Assembly: GCA_002441345.1 (NCBI GenBank)
Contig: DJVU01000008.1
Location: forward strand, 1 to 8,345
Source: Bacteroidales bacterium UBA6248
Lineage (GTDB): Bacteria > Bacteroidota > Bacteroidia > Bacteroidales > Lentimicrobiaceae
Reading direction: 5' to 3'
Length of the DNA stretch: 8,345 nucleotides
Shown: piece by piece, positions 1 through 6,721 of the stretch
Layout: each line of letters opens with the position of its first letter
How positions within the stretch are numbered: position 1 is the first letter of the stretch
Notes under the pieces: generated by a model
What the model was told of the DNA's origin: nothing
The model's input: only the letters and a program-made list of their open reading frames with translations
The model's database searches: none
Translations under genes and position numbers: made by a program

Positions 1-313
1 CGCGGGCTAGCAGAGCAGCGCCCGCGGTTATTCCTGTATAGCACCTCCGGGGCATGCATCCGTTTTCACTGCTTATTTCTGAATCCCGGGATCATGAGGC
101 CGTTTCATAATGCCAACATCAATGCATCCTCAGTGCCTTTCCTGCAGTGGATGCAGTTTTTTTTCACATTTTCCGTCGCAATATTTCCACATTGCACAGC
201 ACATCTCAACATTTTTAATTCCTGCAGTGCATAGCCTGCACACGAACATCTGAACACCCAAACATCAACGATCACCAAAACTCCTTACCTTTGCGCCTCA
301 AATAAAAATAACC
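1..313. other. Non-coding region upstream of serS
   Basis: No convincing gene is visible here. Frame 1 happens to be open from the left edge to a TAG at 232-234, but its translation is rich in Cys, Phe and His and does not read like a protein. A second frame ends at a TAG at 39-41 after a short Ala-rich stretch, which could be the tail of a gene off the left edge but is too short to judge. The extreme left holds an inverted repeat, CGCGGGC at 1-7 and GCCCGCG at 20-26, with a 12-base loop and no T-tract after it. The 11-base word TTCCTGCAGTG occurs twice, at 139-149 and 219-229. The only functional element I can support is the serS promoter near 286-293. Confidence 0.6.
286..293 (+). promoter_or_regulatory. 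Bacteroidota-type -7 element for serS
   Basis: TACCTTTG matches the TAnnTTTG -7 consensus of the primary sigma factor of Bacteroidota at all fixed positions. Transcription would start roughly 5 to 8 bases downstream, leaving an A-rich leader of about 15 bases before the serS ATG at 314, which is typical of this phylum. I see no good TTG-type -33 element at the expected distance, so the call rests on the -7 match and its position. Confidence 0.6.
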
Positions 314-1585
314 ATGCTTGAACTGAACTATATCCGCGAGCATACGGCTGAAGTAGCTGAGCGGCTTGCAATTAAAAACATCGACGCAACAGAAATCCTT
401 CAGCGAATCCTCGACCTCGATATGCGCAGACGCGAAGCGCAGAAAGAGCTTGACGACAATCTGGCAGAATCAAATGCCATCTCGAAACAGGTAGGCGAAT
501 TGTTTAAATCGGGCAAAGCTGCCGAAGCCAATGAACTGAAAGCCCGCACCGCCGAGTTGAAAGTGAGTGCCAAAACACTTCAGGAAAAACTGGACACACT
601 GGTAACCGAGCAGAACAATACCTTAGTTCAGCTTCCGAATACGCCCCATCCTTCCGTGCCACGGGGTAAAAGCGCTTCGGACAACGAAACCGTACATGCA
701 GAAGGCAAATTCCCGGATTTATACGAAGGAGCTGTACCTCACTGGGATCTGGCATCCAAATACGACATCATCGATTTTGAGCTGGGCAACAAGGTTACCG
801 GAGCCGGGTTCCCCTTTTACAAAGGCAAAGGAGCCCGCCTGCAGCGTGCCCTGATCAACTTCTTCCTCGACAGAGCCATAGAAGCCGGTTATCAAGAGAT
901 TCAGCCACCGCTGGTGGTGAACGAAGCCTCGGGCTATGGTACGGGACAACTTCCCGACAAGGACGGACAGATGTACTTCTGCGAAGTCGATAAGCTGTAT
1001 CTTATCCCTACGGCAGAAGTCCCTGTTACAAATATTTACCGGGATGTAATCCTGAAGGCCGTTGATTTTCCGGTAAAAAACGTTGCCTATTCAAACTGTT
1101 TCCGCCGCGAGGCCGGATCGTACGGCAAGGATGTGCGCGGACTCAACCGCCTGCATCAGTTCGACAAGGTAGAGATCGTTCAGATACAGCATCCCGACAA
1201 ATCCTATGAAACCCTGGAAGAGATGCGCGATTACGTTGCCGGAATTCTGCGCAGTCTTGAACTGCCTTTCCGCATTGTGAAACTGTGTGGCGGCGACATG
1301 AGCTTTACTTCGGCACTCACCTACGACTTCGAAGTGTATTCGGCAGCACAGGAGCGCTGGCTTGAGGTAAGCTCGGTTTCGAACTTCGAATCGTTTCAGG
1401 CTAACCGTATGAAACTGCGCTTCAAGGACGAGAACGGTAAAACGCGCCTGTGCCATACCCTCAACGGAAGTGCACTTGCATTGCCAAGAATCGTTGCATC
1501 CCTGCTCGAGAACAACCAGACCGCCGAAGGTATCCGGATCCCGTCTGCCCTTGTCCGCTATACGGGTTTCGACCTGATTTCCTGA
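314..1585 (+). CDS. serS: Seryl-tRNA synthetase
   Basis: Cytoplasmic class II aminoacyl-tRNA synthetase that activates serine with ATP and charges tRNA-Ser (and tRNA-Sec where present). It has 423 residues, the usual bacterial length. Residues about 26-105 are the charged, heptad-like antiparallel coiled-coil arm that grips the long variable arm of tRNA-Ser. The catalytic core follows: motif 1 ends at the GYQEIQPP segment (192-199), the serine-binding TAEVPVTN is at 233-240, motif 2 begins FRREAGSYG at 263-271 and runs to HQFDKVE (281-287), a core EVSSVSNFESFQANR segment is at 351-365, and motif 3 contains TLNGSALALPR (382-392) with its arginine. Every class II signature residue I looked for is present. 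The ATG at 314 gives the standard N-terminus MLELNYIRE and lies just behind a good promoter; there is no Shine-Dalgarno sequence. The next gene starts 106 bases downstream on the same strand. Identification is essentially certain. Confidence 0.98.
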   Translation: MLELNYIREHTAEVAERLAIKNIDATEILQRILDLDMRRREAQKELDDNLAESNAISKQVGELFKSGKAAEANELKARTAELKVSAKTLQEKLDTLVTEQNNTLVQLPNTPHPSVPRGKSASDNETVHAEGKFPDLYEGAVPHWDLASKYDIIDFELGNKVTGAGFPFYKGKGARLQRALINFFLDRAIEAGYQEIQPPLVVNEASGYGTGQLPDKDGQMYFCEVDKLYLIPTAEVPVTNIYRDVILKAVDFPVKNVAYSNCFRREAGSYGKDVRGLNRLHQFDKVEIVQIQHPDKSYETLEEMRDYVAGILRSLELPFRIVKLCGGDMSFTSALTYDFEVYSAAQERWLEVSSVSNFESFQANRMKLRFKDENGKTRLCHTLNGSALALPRIVASLLENNQTAEGIRIPSALVRYTGFDLIS

Positions 1586-1611
1586 TTAAGGATTACCAAT
1601 AAACCGGCAAA

Positions 1612-1642
1612 AACGGCAAAACAAATCGTCGGTTCTGCCGTT
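1612..1642 (+). terminator. Weak stem-loop after serS
   Basis: AACGGCA at 1612-1618 can pair with TGCCGTT at 1636-1642, a 7-bp stem with a 17-base loop, 26 bases after the serS stop. It is followed only by CTATGC rather than a T-run, so it is at best a weak or Rho-assisted terminator, or a mild polarity element before the TPR gene. Confidence 0.2.
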
Positions 1643-1691
1643 CTATGCTGTAACACCTGCACCGCAGGAACCAAAGACTGAGTTGTACGCC

Positions 1692-3596
1692 ATGAAAAAA
1701 CTGGTTCTTTTCGTCGCATTTATTTCCCTGCTAACGGCATTTGCTCCTGCAAGAGTCCGTGCACAGGCAGTTACCGATGAGCAGCTGGGTCTGATGTACT
1801 ACAACAACCGCGAATTCGACAAGGCTGCCTCGGTCTTCGAGCGACTGTTTGAAGAAAAGCCTGTGCTTTTCAACTATACCTATTTGCTGGCAAGCCTGCT
1901 CGAAATCAACGACTACGACAGGGCAGAAAAAATCGTGAAACGCCAGGCGCGTAAAAATCCGAACGACGCACGTTACGTTATCGATCAGGGCTATATCCTG
2001 CTGCGCACCAATCAGGGAAACAAAGCCCAGAAGATCTTTGAACAGGCAATAAAAGACCTTCCGGCCGACCAGCGTAAGATAAGTGAGCTCGCCAGTGCCT
2101 TTATCGCCCGGCGCGAAAACAACTATGCCATACAAACCTATCAGAAAGGAAAACAGCTGCTGAGCGGACAATACAACTTCGGTTTCGAGCTGGCGAACCT
2201 TTACGAGATATCGGGTAATTACGAAAAAATGGCGGATGAATTCATCGGACTTATCGAATTCAATTCCGACTACCTGAATCAGGTACAGTCGAGACTGCAG
2301 AACTCGTTCAACAACGATCCGGAAGGCCTTAAGTCCGAAGCTTTCCGTATTGCCCTTCTGAAACAGGTTCAGCGGAAACCCGACGATATGCTGATGGCGG
2401 AAATGATGCTCTGGCTGTCGACGCAGCTGAAGGATTTTGAAGCTGCCCTTATACAGGCCAAAGCCCTCGACCGCCGCATGGGAGAAAACGGAAGCAGGGT
2501 GTTTGCCCTTGCGGGGATGAGTGCAGCAAACGGACATTACAAAACCGCTGCAGAAGCCTACCAGTACGTAATCGACCGCTCATCCGACGTCTCCCTTGTG
2601 GTACAGTCGAAGGTGGAAGTTCTGAAGGCGGAATATGAGCAGCTTATCCGCAACCATCCCGTTAATCGAACAGATATGATCGCCCTCGAAGGGAAGTACA
2701 ACAAAACACTGCAAGAGGCCGGCAACAACCCGCTCGCATTCCCACTGATGCGAAATCTTGCCCATTTGCAGGCATTTTATCTCGACAAAACCGGGGAAGC
2801 CGTGATCATGCTCGAAAACCTGATCTCGCTTACCACCAACAACCGGATGCTGCAAGCCGAATGCAAACTGGAACTGGCCGATATCATGCTGTTTACCGGT
2901 GAACCCTGGGAAGCAACCCTACTCTATTCACAGGTTGACAAAGCCTTTAAAAATGAACCCATCGGTCACGAAGCCCGGTTTCGCAACGCCAGGCTTTCTT
3001 TCTATATTGGTGAATTCAACTGGGCAAGGGCTCAGCTGGATGTGCTGAAAGCAGCCACTTCCAAACTTATCGCAAACGATGCCATGGCGCTCTCGCTGCT
3101 CATTACCGATAACATCGGAATGGACAGCTCATTTGTACCGCTTGGCACCTATGCACGTGCCGACCTTATGCTTTACCGGAATAAGCCCGACGACGCACTG
3201 GCTCTGCTTGATTCACTGTTGCTGGCATTCCCCGATCATCCGATTGTCGACGATGCAATGATGAAACAGGCTGAAATAAACATACGTCAGGGCAGAATTC
3301 AGGAAGCCATTGCGATTTACAGCAGGGTTTCCGAAGAATACGGCGACGGTATCCTCGGAGACGACGCTCTCTTCAACCTTGCCCTCATCTACGATCACAA
3401 CCAGCCGGCTATGCCCGACGAAACCTTCGACCGCAGCATGTTGTTCTTTCTAAATATAAGGGAACCTTCCGCCAAGGACAGGGAAAAAGCCATGACAACC
3501 TACCAGGACATACTGATGAAGTATCCCGGCAGTCTGTATACCGTTGAAGCCCGTAAACGTTTCAGAGCCCTCAGGGGAGATGAAATCATTCAATAA
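1692..3596 (+). CDS. Secreted tetratricopeptide-repeat protein, function unknown
   Basis: A 634-residue protein made mostly of helical repeat pairs. I chose the ATG at 1692 because it gives a clean signal peptide: MKK, a hydrophobic stretch at about residues 4-18, and an AQA signal-peptidase-I type site at 24-26. A TTG nine bases further upstream is in frame but adds only three residues. There is no cysteine for lipidation, so the mature protein is probably periplasmic. TPR-like pairs are clear at about 28-60 (LGLMYYNNREFDKAASVFE), 62-92, 95-125, 130-160 and 163-195, then again at 430-460, 487-520 and 522-550. The last 60 residues (YQDILMKYPGSLYTVEARKR, 604-623) resemble the TPR ends of BamD/CpoB-like envelope proteins. 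Such proteins are usually scaffolds with no catalytic residues. The gene is 29 bases upstream of rsmA and likely co-transcribed with it. The TPR call is firm; a specific role cannot be assigned. Confidence 0.9.
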   Translation: MKKLVLFVAFISLLTAFAPARVRAQAVTDEQLGLMYYNNREFDKAASVFERLFEEKPVLFNYTYLLASLLEINDYDRAEKIVKRQARKNPNDARYVIDQGYILLRTNQGNKAQKIFEQAIKDLPADQRKISELASAFIARRENNYAIQTYQKGKQLLSGQYNFGFELANLYEISGNYEKMADEFIGLIEFNSDYLNQVQSRLQNSFNNDPEGLKSEAFRIALLKQVQRKPDDMLMAEMMLWLSTQLKDFEAALIQAKALDRRMGENGSRVFALAGMSAANGHYKTAAEAYQYVIDRSSDVSLVVQSKVEVLKAEYEQLIRNHPVNRTDMIALEGKYNKTLQEAGNNPLAFPLMRNLAHLQAFYLDKTGEAVIMLENLISLTTNNRMLQAECKLELADIMLFTGEPWEATLLYSQVDKAFKNEPIGHEARFRNARLSFYIGEFNWARAQLDVLKAATSKLIANDAMALSLLITDNIGMDSSFVPLGTYARADLMLYRNKPDDALALLDSLLLAFPDHPIVDDAMMKQAEINIRQGRIQEAIAIYSRVSEEYGDGILGDDALFNLALIYDHNQPAMPDETFDRSMLFFLNIREPSAKDREKAMTTYQDILMKYPGSLYTVEARKRFRALRGDEIIQ

Positions 3597-3625
3597 TCCT
3601 CCTCCCCGCCGCCAACCGTACATTT

Positions 3626-4417
3626 ATGGAACCCGTAAGAGCAAAGAAACATCTGGGCCAGCATTTCCTGAAAGATGAAAACATCGCCCGTAAAATCGTT
3701 GAAAGCATAACCACTCCCTTCGAAGCTCTACTGGAGATAGGACCCGGAACCGGCGTACTTACAAAATACCTGATAGCACAGGAAGCCGTCAATTTCATCG
3801 CCCTGGATGTTGACCGTGAATCGGTTCAGTTTCTCCATGCCACCTGGCCTGAGGCAGCTCACCGCTTTAAAGAGGGCGATTTCCTGAAAATGGATCCCGA
3901 TGCGATCTTCCACGGCAACTTCTCGGTTATCGGTAACTTTCCCTACAACATTTCAAGCCAGATTTTTTTCAGGGTGCTGGAATACCGCAACAGGATTCCG
4001 GAAGTGGTGGGGATGATACAAAAAGAAGTTGCTGAACGCATTGCCGCACCCCCGGGAAGTAAAACGTACGGGATCCTTAGCGTTCTGCTGCAGGCCTGGT
4101 ACGATATCGAATACCTCTTTACCGTCAGCGAGCATGTGTTTGTGCCGCCGCCAAAAGTAAAATCCGCCGTTATCCGCCTCAGGCGAAACAAAATACAGGA
4201 ACTTGGCTGCGATGAAAAATTGTTTGTTACGGTTGTGAAAACGGCTTTTAACCAGCGCCGGAAAACCCTCAGAAACGGTTTGAAATCCCTTCAGTTCAAT
4301 AAGGATGAAAGACTTGAGCATCTGTTTACCCTGAGAGCCGAACAGCTTGGCGTCAGCGATTTCGTTTATATAACAGGCAGGCTCGCGGGCAGTAATCCGG
4401 CTCTTGCCACAGCTTAG
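3626..4417 (+). CDS. rsmA: 16S rRNA (adenine1518/1519-N6)-dimethyltransferase
   Basis: RsmA (KsgA) uses S-adenosylmethionine to dimethylate two adjacent adenines in the 3'-terminal helix 45 of 16S rRNA late in 30S assembly. Its absence classically gives kasugamycin resistance. The 263-residue length is normal. Visible landmarks are the N-terminal KKHLGQHFLKD (7-17), SAM motif I LEIGPGTG (36-43), the acidic LDVDRE at 60-65, GDF at 84-86, and the catalytic motif IV NFPYN at 104-108 (NLPYN in many bacteria). The C-terminal domain has VPPPKVKSAVIRLRR (173-187) and AFNQRRKTLRNGLK (207-220). The ATG at 3626 starts just ahead of the conserved N-terminal motif. There is no Shine-Dalgarno sequence, and with only 29 bases to the TPR gene it is probably read from the same transcript. 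The C-terminus after VYITGRL runs on for about a dozen small residues that do not look conserved. It ends 23 bases from the convergent tsaB. Confidence 0.97.
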   Translation: MEPVRAKKHLGQHFLKDENIARKIVESITTPFEALLEIGPGTGVLTKYLIAQEAVNFIALDVDRESVQFLHATWPEAAHRFKEGDFLKMDPDAIFHGNFSVIGNFPYNISSQIFFRVLEYRNRIPEVVGMIQKEVAERIAAPPGSKTYGILSVLLQAWYDIEYLFTVSEHVFVPPPKVKSAVIRLRRNKIQELGCDEKLFVTVVKTAFNQRRKTLRNGLKSLQFNKDERLEHLFTLRAEQLGVSDFVYITGRLAGSNPALATA

Positions 4418-4440
4418 GAACCGCAATTCCCGCGCTGAAG
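4418..4440. other. Convergent junction between rsmA and tsaB
   Basis: Only 23 bases separate the rsmA TAG from the tsaB TAA on the opposite strand. I see no stem-loop with a T-run in either direction, so any transcription end must lie inside the neighbouring gene or depend on Rho. The two transcripts probably overlap at their 3' ends. Confidence 0.6.
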
Positions 4441-5145
4441 TTAGTCCCTCAGCCCTTTCACTTTCGGCGCTCCTGCAATAAAATCTTTCAGATAGTAAGG
4501 CTCAAAGTAGGCAGTATTTTCGAAAATACCCTCCGCAAACTTTGCGGATGCCGGTACGGCCATATGAACAGCAGAGGCTTCAAACCCATCCATATACCGG
4601 ATATTGGGATGCTTAAGCACCTCCCTGCACTTCCCCGCACCATCGCCGGCGATGTAAATCAGGTGGTTTTCACGGTATTGACTGAAGCTGCCGGCTGTGA
4701 CAATCTCGGCAGTTACTTCCTTTGCGGGATGCCCTTCCGGATCGAACAATGCCGTATAAACTTCCATGCGCCTTGCGTCGATCATGGGAGCCAGAAGAAC
4801 CGGCATCCCTTCATCCGCAGGAAGAACCGAACGCATTCCGGCAGCCATGGATTCGAGAGTTCCGACGGATATCAGGGGAATATCCAGTGCGTAACACAAG
4901 CCTTTCGCCGTTGATACACCAATGCGAAGTCCGGTATAGGAACCGGGCCCCTTGCTTACCGCAACGGCATCCAGGTCTGAAGGCTTGAGGCCCTGTTCAC
5001 GCAAAAGCTCGTCGATAAACACAGAGACTACCGCTGCATGTGAGTTTTTTTCACGCGTTTCTTTTAATCCCAGTATGCGTTCATCCTCTAATAATGCAAC
5101 GCTGCATACCGGGGTTGCAGTTTCTATCGTTAAGATCAATGACAT
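4441..5145 (-). CDS. tsaB: tRNA threonylcarbamoyladenosine biosynthesis protein TsaB
   Basis: TsaB is the non-catalytic partner that dimerises with TsaD and works with TsaE in moving the threonylcarbamoyl group to A37 of ANN-decoding tRNAs (t6A). The protein has 234 residues, a normal length. It shows the ASKHA/glycoprotease fold: the N-terminal strand MSLILTIETATPVCSVAL (1-18), SHA at 35-37, the hallmark KGPGSYTGLRIGVSTAKGL (65-83), ISVGTLESMA (92-101), APMIDARRMEVYTALF (119-134) and the typical late FEPYYLKDF (214-222). The TsaD metal-binding HxxxH pair is absent, which distinguishes it from TsaD. The ATG at 5145 gives the standard start. It lies 15 bases after the stop of the adaptor gene and has no promoter of its own that I can see, so it is probably expressed from the efflux-gene transcript. 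Confidence 0.96.
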   Translation of the reverse strand: MSLILTIETATPVCSVALLEDERILGLKETREKNSHAAVVSVFIDELLREQGLKPSDLDAVAVSKGPGSYTGLRIGVSTAKGLCYALDIPLISVGTLESMAAGMRSVLPADEGMPVLLAPMIDARRMEVYTALFDPEGHPAKEVTAEIVTAGSFSQYRENHLIYIAGDGAGKCREVLKHPNIRYMDGFEASAVHMAVPASAKFAEGIFENTAYFEPYYLKDFIAGAPKVKGLRD

Positions 5146-5160
5146 AAAATTTACCGGATA

Positions 5161-6522
5161 TTACTTTTTCTTTTCAAACAGGTCTTCCTTCGCCACAACC
5201 TTTATCGCATCCCCGTCGTTCAGCGAACGCGATACAGCCCGGTACGGACCGGTAACCACTTCCTCTCCCACGTCAAGCCCTTCCAGAATCTGGATGTACG
5301 CATTGTCCTGAATTCCGGTTTTAATGTTGCGCCGTACCGCCTTGCCTTCGCTTACCACAAACACGATCTCCTGTTGCGGAGCATCGGTTGCGGTAATCTG
5401 TCCGCTTTCCGGATTTGAACCGGGTTTCTTCTCCGCGGACTTCTTCCCCGAAGCCGTTGTATCCTGACGGGTTGTCACCGCCTGTATGGGGATGCTCAGA
5501 ACCCTGTAGGCCGACTCTGTTCGTATATCCACCGTTGCCGACATACCGGGACGGAATGGCGATGCCGCAGGCTGACCCTTCACTTTTAAATTACTGTAAG
5601 ATTCCGGAAGCATGCGTATTTTCACATCAAAGTTTGTTACCTGATCGGCACTGATACCGCTGACATTGGCCGAGGTAGCTATCTCGGTGACAATACCTTT
5701 GAACTTCTCGTTCAGATACGAATCCACTTCAATGATGGCGGTATCGCTGATGGCGACCCGTACAATATCGTTTTCGTTCACACTTACAATCACCTCCATC
5801 ACCGCAAGGTTGGCGATGCGCAGAATCTCCGTTCCGGATGAGAACTGTGAAGCTCCGGCAACACGCTCGCCTTTTTCCACATTGAGCCGGGAAATGGTAC
5901 CCGAAACGGGAGCATAAATCGATGTTTTATAAAGATTTTCACCCGCTTCCTTCACAGAAGCTTCTGCACTCTTAACCGAATATTCCGCAGCTTTAATACT
6001 CTCCTCGGCGGCCGTAACCTCAGCCCTGGCTACCTCATAGGTCGATCTGGCTGATTCAAACTCGGCAGCAGCAATGGCTTTTTCGTTGAAAAGCCGTTCA
6101 CTGCGTTCGAACGAGGATTTGGCATTGATAAACTGAGCCTGCACCTGAGCCAGACGGGCACGAGCATTCGACAGATTTGCCTTTTGTGTGTTGAGGCCGG
6201 CCAGCATACGGTCGTAATTGGAAGCATAGATCTTGGGATCTATCTTTGCCAGCAGGTCTCCCGCCTTCACCTCATCCCCCTCACGAACCAGCAAATCCAC
6301 AACCTCACCGCTAACATCCGGTGAAATCTTAACCTCAGCCTCCGGCTGGATTTTTCCGTTGGCCGAAACGGTCTCGGTGATGGTTCTCTTTTCAACCTTT
6401 TCCGAAGTCACCTTTGTGCCTTCCCCATCGCCTATCAATCCCTTCTTGCGGGCAATTGCAAGCCCGACAACCCCGAGCACCACAATGGCAATACCAATCC
6501 TTATCAATAATTTTTTGCTCAT
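5161..6522 (-). CDS. HlyD/MacA/AcrA-family efflux periplasmic adaptor
   Basis: This 453-residue membrane-fusion protein links an inner-membrane transporter to a TolC-type outer membrane channel. Domain order follows the family. An N-terminal membrane anchor (about residues 5-24, MSKKLLIRIG then a hydrophobic stretch) lacks a lipobox cysteine. The first lipoyl half is at 60-97 (SPDVSGEVVDLLVREGDEV), an Ala/Glu-rich coiled-coil hairpin spans about 100-197, and the second lipoyl half is at 200-222 (IYAPVSGTISRLNVEKGERV). A beta-barrel domain covers about 230-345 with the typical FRPGMSATVDI at 323-333, and a membrane-proximal domain ends near EGLDVGEEVVTGPY (414-427). Between barrel and proximal domains, residues about 350-385 are a polar Lys/Ser/Pro/Thr linker. 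The anchor and layout are closest to MacA-like adaptors of ABC exporters, but an RND partner is possible; no pump gene is in the window. It follows tolC by 197 bases and precedes tsaB by 15. Confidence 0.93.
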   Translation of the reverse strand: MSKKLLIRIGIAIVVLGVVGLAIARKKGLIGDGEGTKVTSEKVEKRTITETVSANGKIQPEAEVKISPDVSGEVVDLLVREGDEVKAGDLLAKIDPKIYASNYDRMLAGLNTQKANLSNARARLAQVQAQFINAKSSFERSERLFNEKAIAAAEFESARSTYEVARAEVTAAEESIKAAEYSVKSAEASVKEAGENLYKTSIYAPVSGTISRLNVEKGERVAGASQFSSGTEILRIANLAVMEVIVSVNENDIVRVAISDTAIIEVDSYLNEKFKGIVTEIATSANVSGISADQVTNFDVKIRMLPESYSNLKVKGQPAASPFRPGMSATVDIRTESAYRVLSIPIQAVTTRQDTTASGKKSAEKKPGSNPESGQITATDAPQQEIVFVVSEGKAVRRNIKTGIQDNAYIQILEGLDVGEEVVTGPYRAVSRSLNDGDAIKVVAKEDLFEKKK

Positions 6523-6543
6523 CCTGCGGTTAATTTTAAACCA

Positions 6544-6551
6544 TAAAAGTA
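6544..6551 (-). promoter_or_regulatory. Possible -7 promoter element for the adaptor gene
   Basis: Read on the minus strand this is TACTTTTA, matching TAnnTTTG at all but the last base. It sits 21 bases ahead of the adaptor ATG, leaving a short AT-rich leader, which is the spacing seen for serS. No -33 TTG is found at the expected distance. If real, it would let the adaptor gene and tsaB be transcribed separately from tolC. Confidence 0.3.
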
Positions 6552-6564
6552 CAACAGTTCAGTA

Positions 6565-6610
6565 AATAATCCCCTTCCCGGCATGGAAACGATGTAAAGG
6601 GGTACTTATT
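6565..6610. repeat. Imperfect inverted repeat in the tolC-adaptor spacer
   Basis: CCCCTT at 6571-6576 pairs with AAGGGG at 6597-6602, and after a small asymmetric internal loop AATAA at 6565-6569 pairs with TTATT at 6606-6610. This gives about 11 bp in total around a 20-base loop. An alternative pairing of AAGTAC (6547-6552) with GTACTT (6602-6607) competes with it. It could be a leader fold or operator-like site for the adaptor gene. The evidence is only the symmetry. Confidence 0.3.
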
Positions 6611-6644
6611 ATCGTTTGTAACTGAAAATCTCTTCCATTATGAA

Positions 6645-6679
6645 AGGGTGAAATGCTTCGGCCGAAGCATTAACACCCT
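6645..6679 (-). terminator. Long hairpin between tolC and the adaptor gene
   Basis: The core is a perfect 20-bp palindrome, AATGCTTCGG at 6652-6661 followed by its complement CCGAAGCATT at 6662-6671. It is flanked by AGGGTG at 6645-6650 and CACCCT at 6674-6679, which also pair, with one unpaired A on the left and two on the right. The RNA would form a stem of about 14 to 16 bp. On the minus (coding) strand the hairpin is followed by TTTCATAATGG, a poor T-tract. On the plus strand an ATTTTT run follows about 8 bases later. It may terminate or attenuate tolC transcription, protect the tolC 3' end, or, as DNA, bind a dimeric regulator. The symmetry is certain; the function is inferred. Confidence 0.55.
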
Positions 6680-6700
6680 GAATAAATTTTTCGGAAAAGT

Positions 6701-6714
6701 CAGCAGTAATGCTG
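6701..6714 (-). terminator. Small stem-loop just after the tolC stop
   Basis: CAGCA at 6701-6705 and TGCTG at 6710-6714 form a 5-bp stem with a 4-base loop, 7 bases past the tolC stop. On the coding strand it is followed by ACTTTTCC. The stem is too short to be a strong terminator alone, but it lies in tandem with the larger hairpin 22 bases further on. Confidence 0.25.
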
Positions 6715-6721
6715 TCTTCAG

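Noticed and set aside
1..26. CGCGGGC/GCCCGCG inverted repeat as a terminator for a gene off the left edge.
   Set aside because: There is no T-tract after it, it touches the window edge, and no upstream gene can be seen, so it was only mentioned in the description of the intergenic region.
1..234. Frame 1 on the plus strand is open from the left edge to a TAG at 232-234.
   Set aside because: The translation is Cys/Phe/His-rich with no recognisable motif, and the region reads as intergenic; a 77-codon chance opening is plausible at this base composition.
1683..1691. TTG at 1683 as the start of the TPR protein.
   Set aside because: It adds three residues ahead of a normal MKK signal-peptide start, and the ATG at 1692 is the better start.
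1731..2537. A 268-codon open frame on the minus strand inside the TPR gene.
   Set aside because: It is antisense to a clear signal-peptide/TPR coding sequence and its translation has no family-like motif; it is a shadow of the real gene.
3619..3626. TACATTTA as a -7 promoter element for rsmA.
   Set aside because: It overlaps the rsmA start codon, so transcription from it would begin inside the gene; the 29-base gap suggests co-transcription with the TPR gene.
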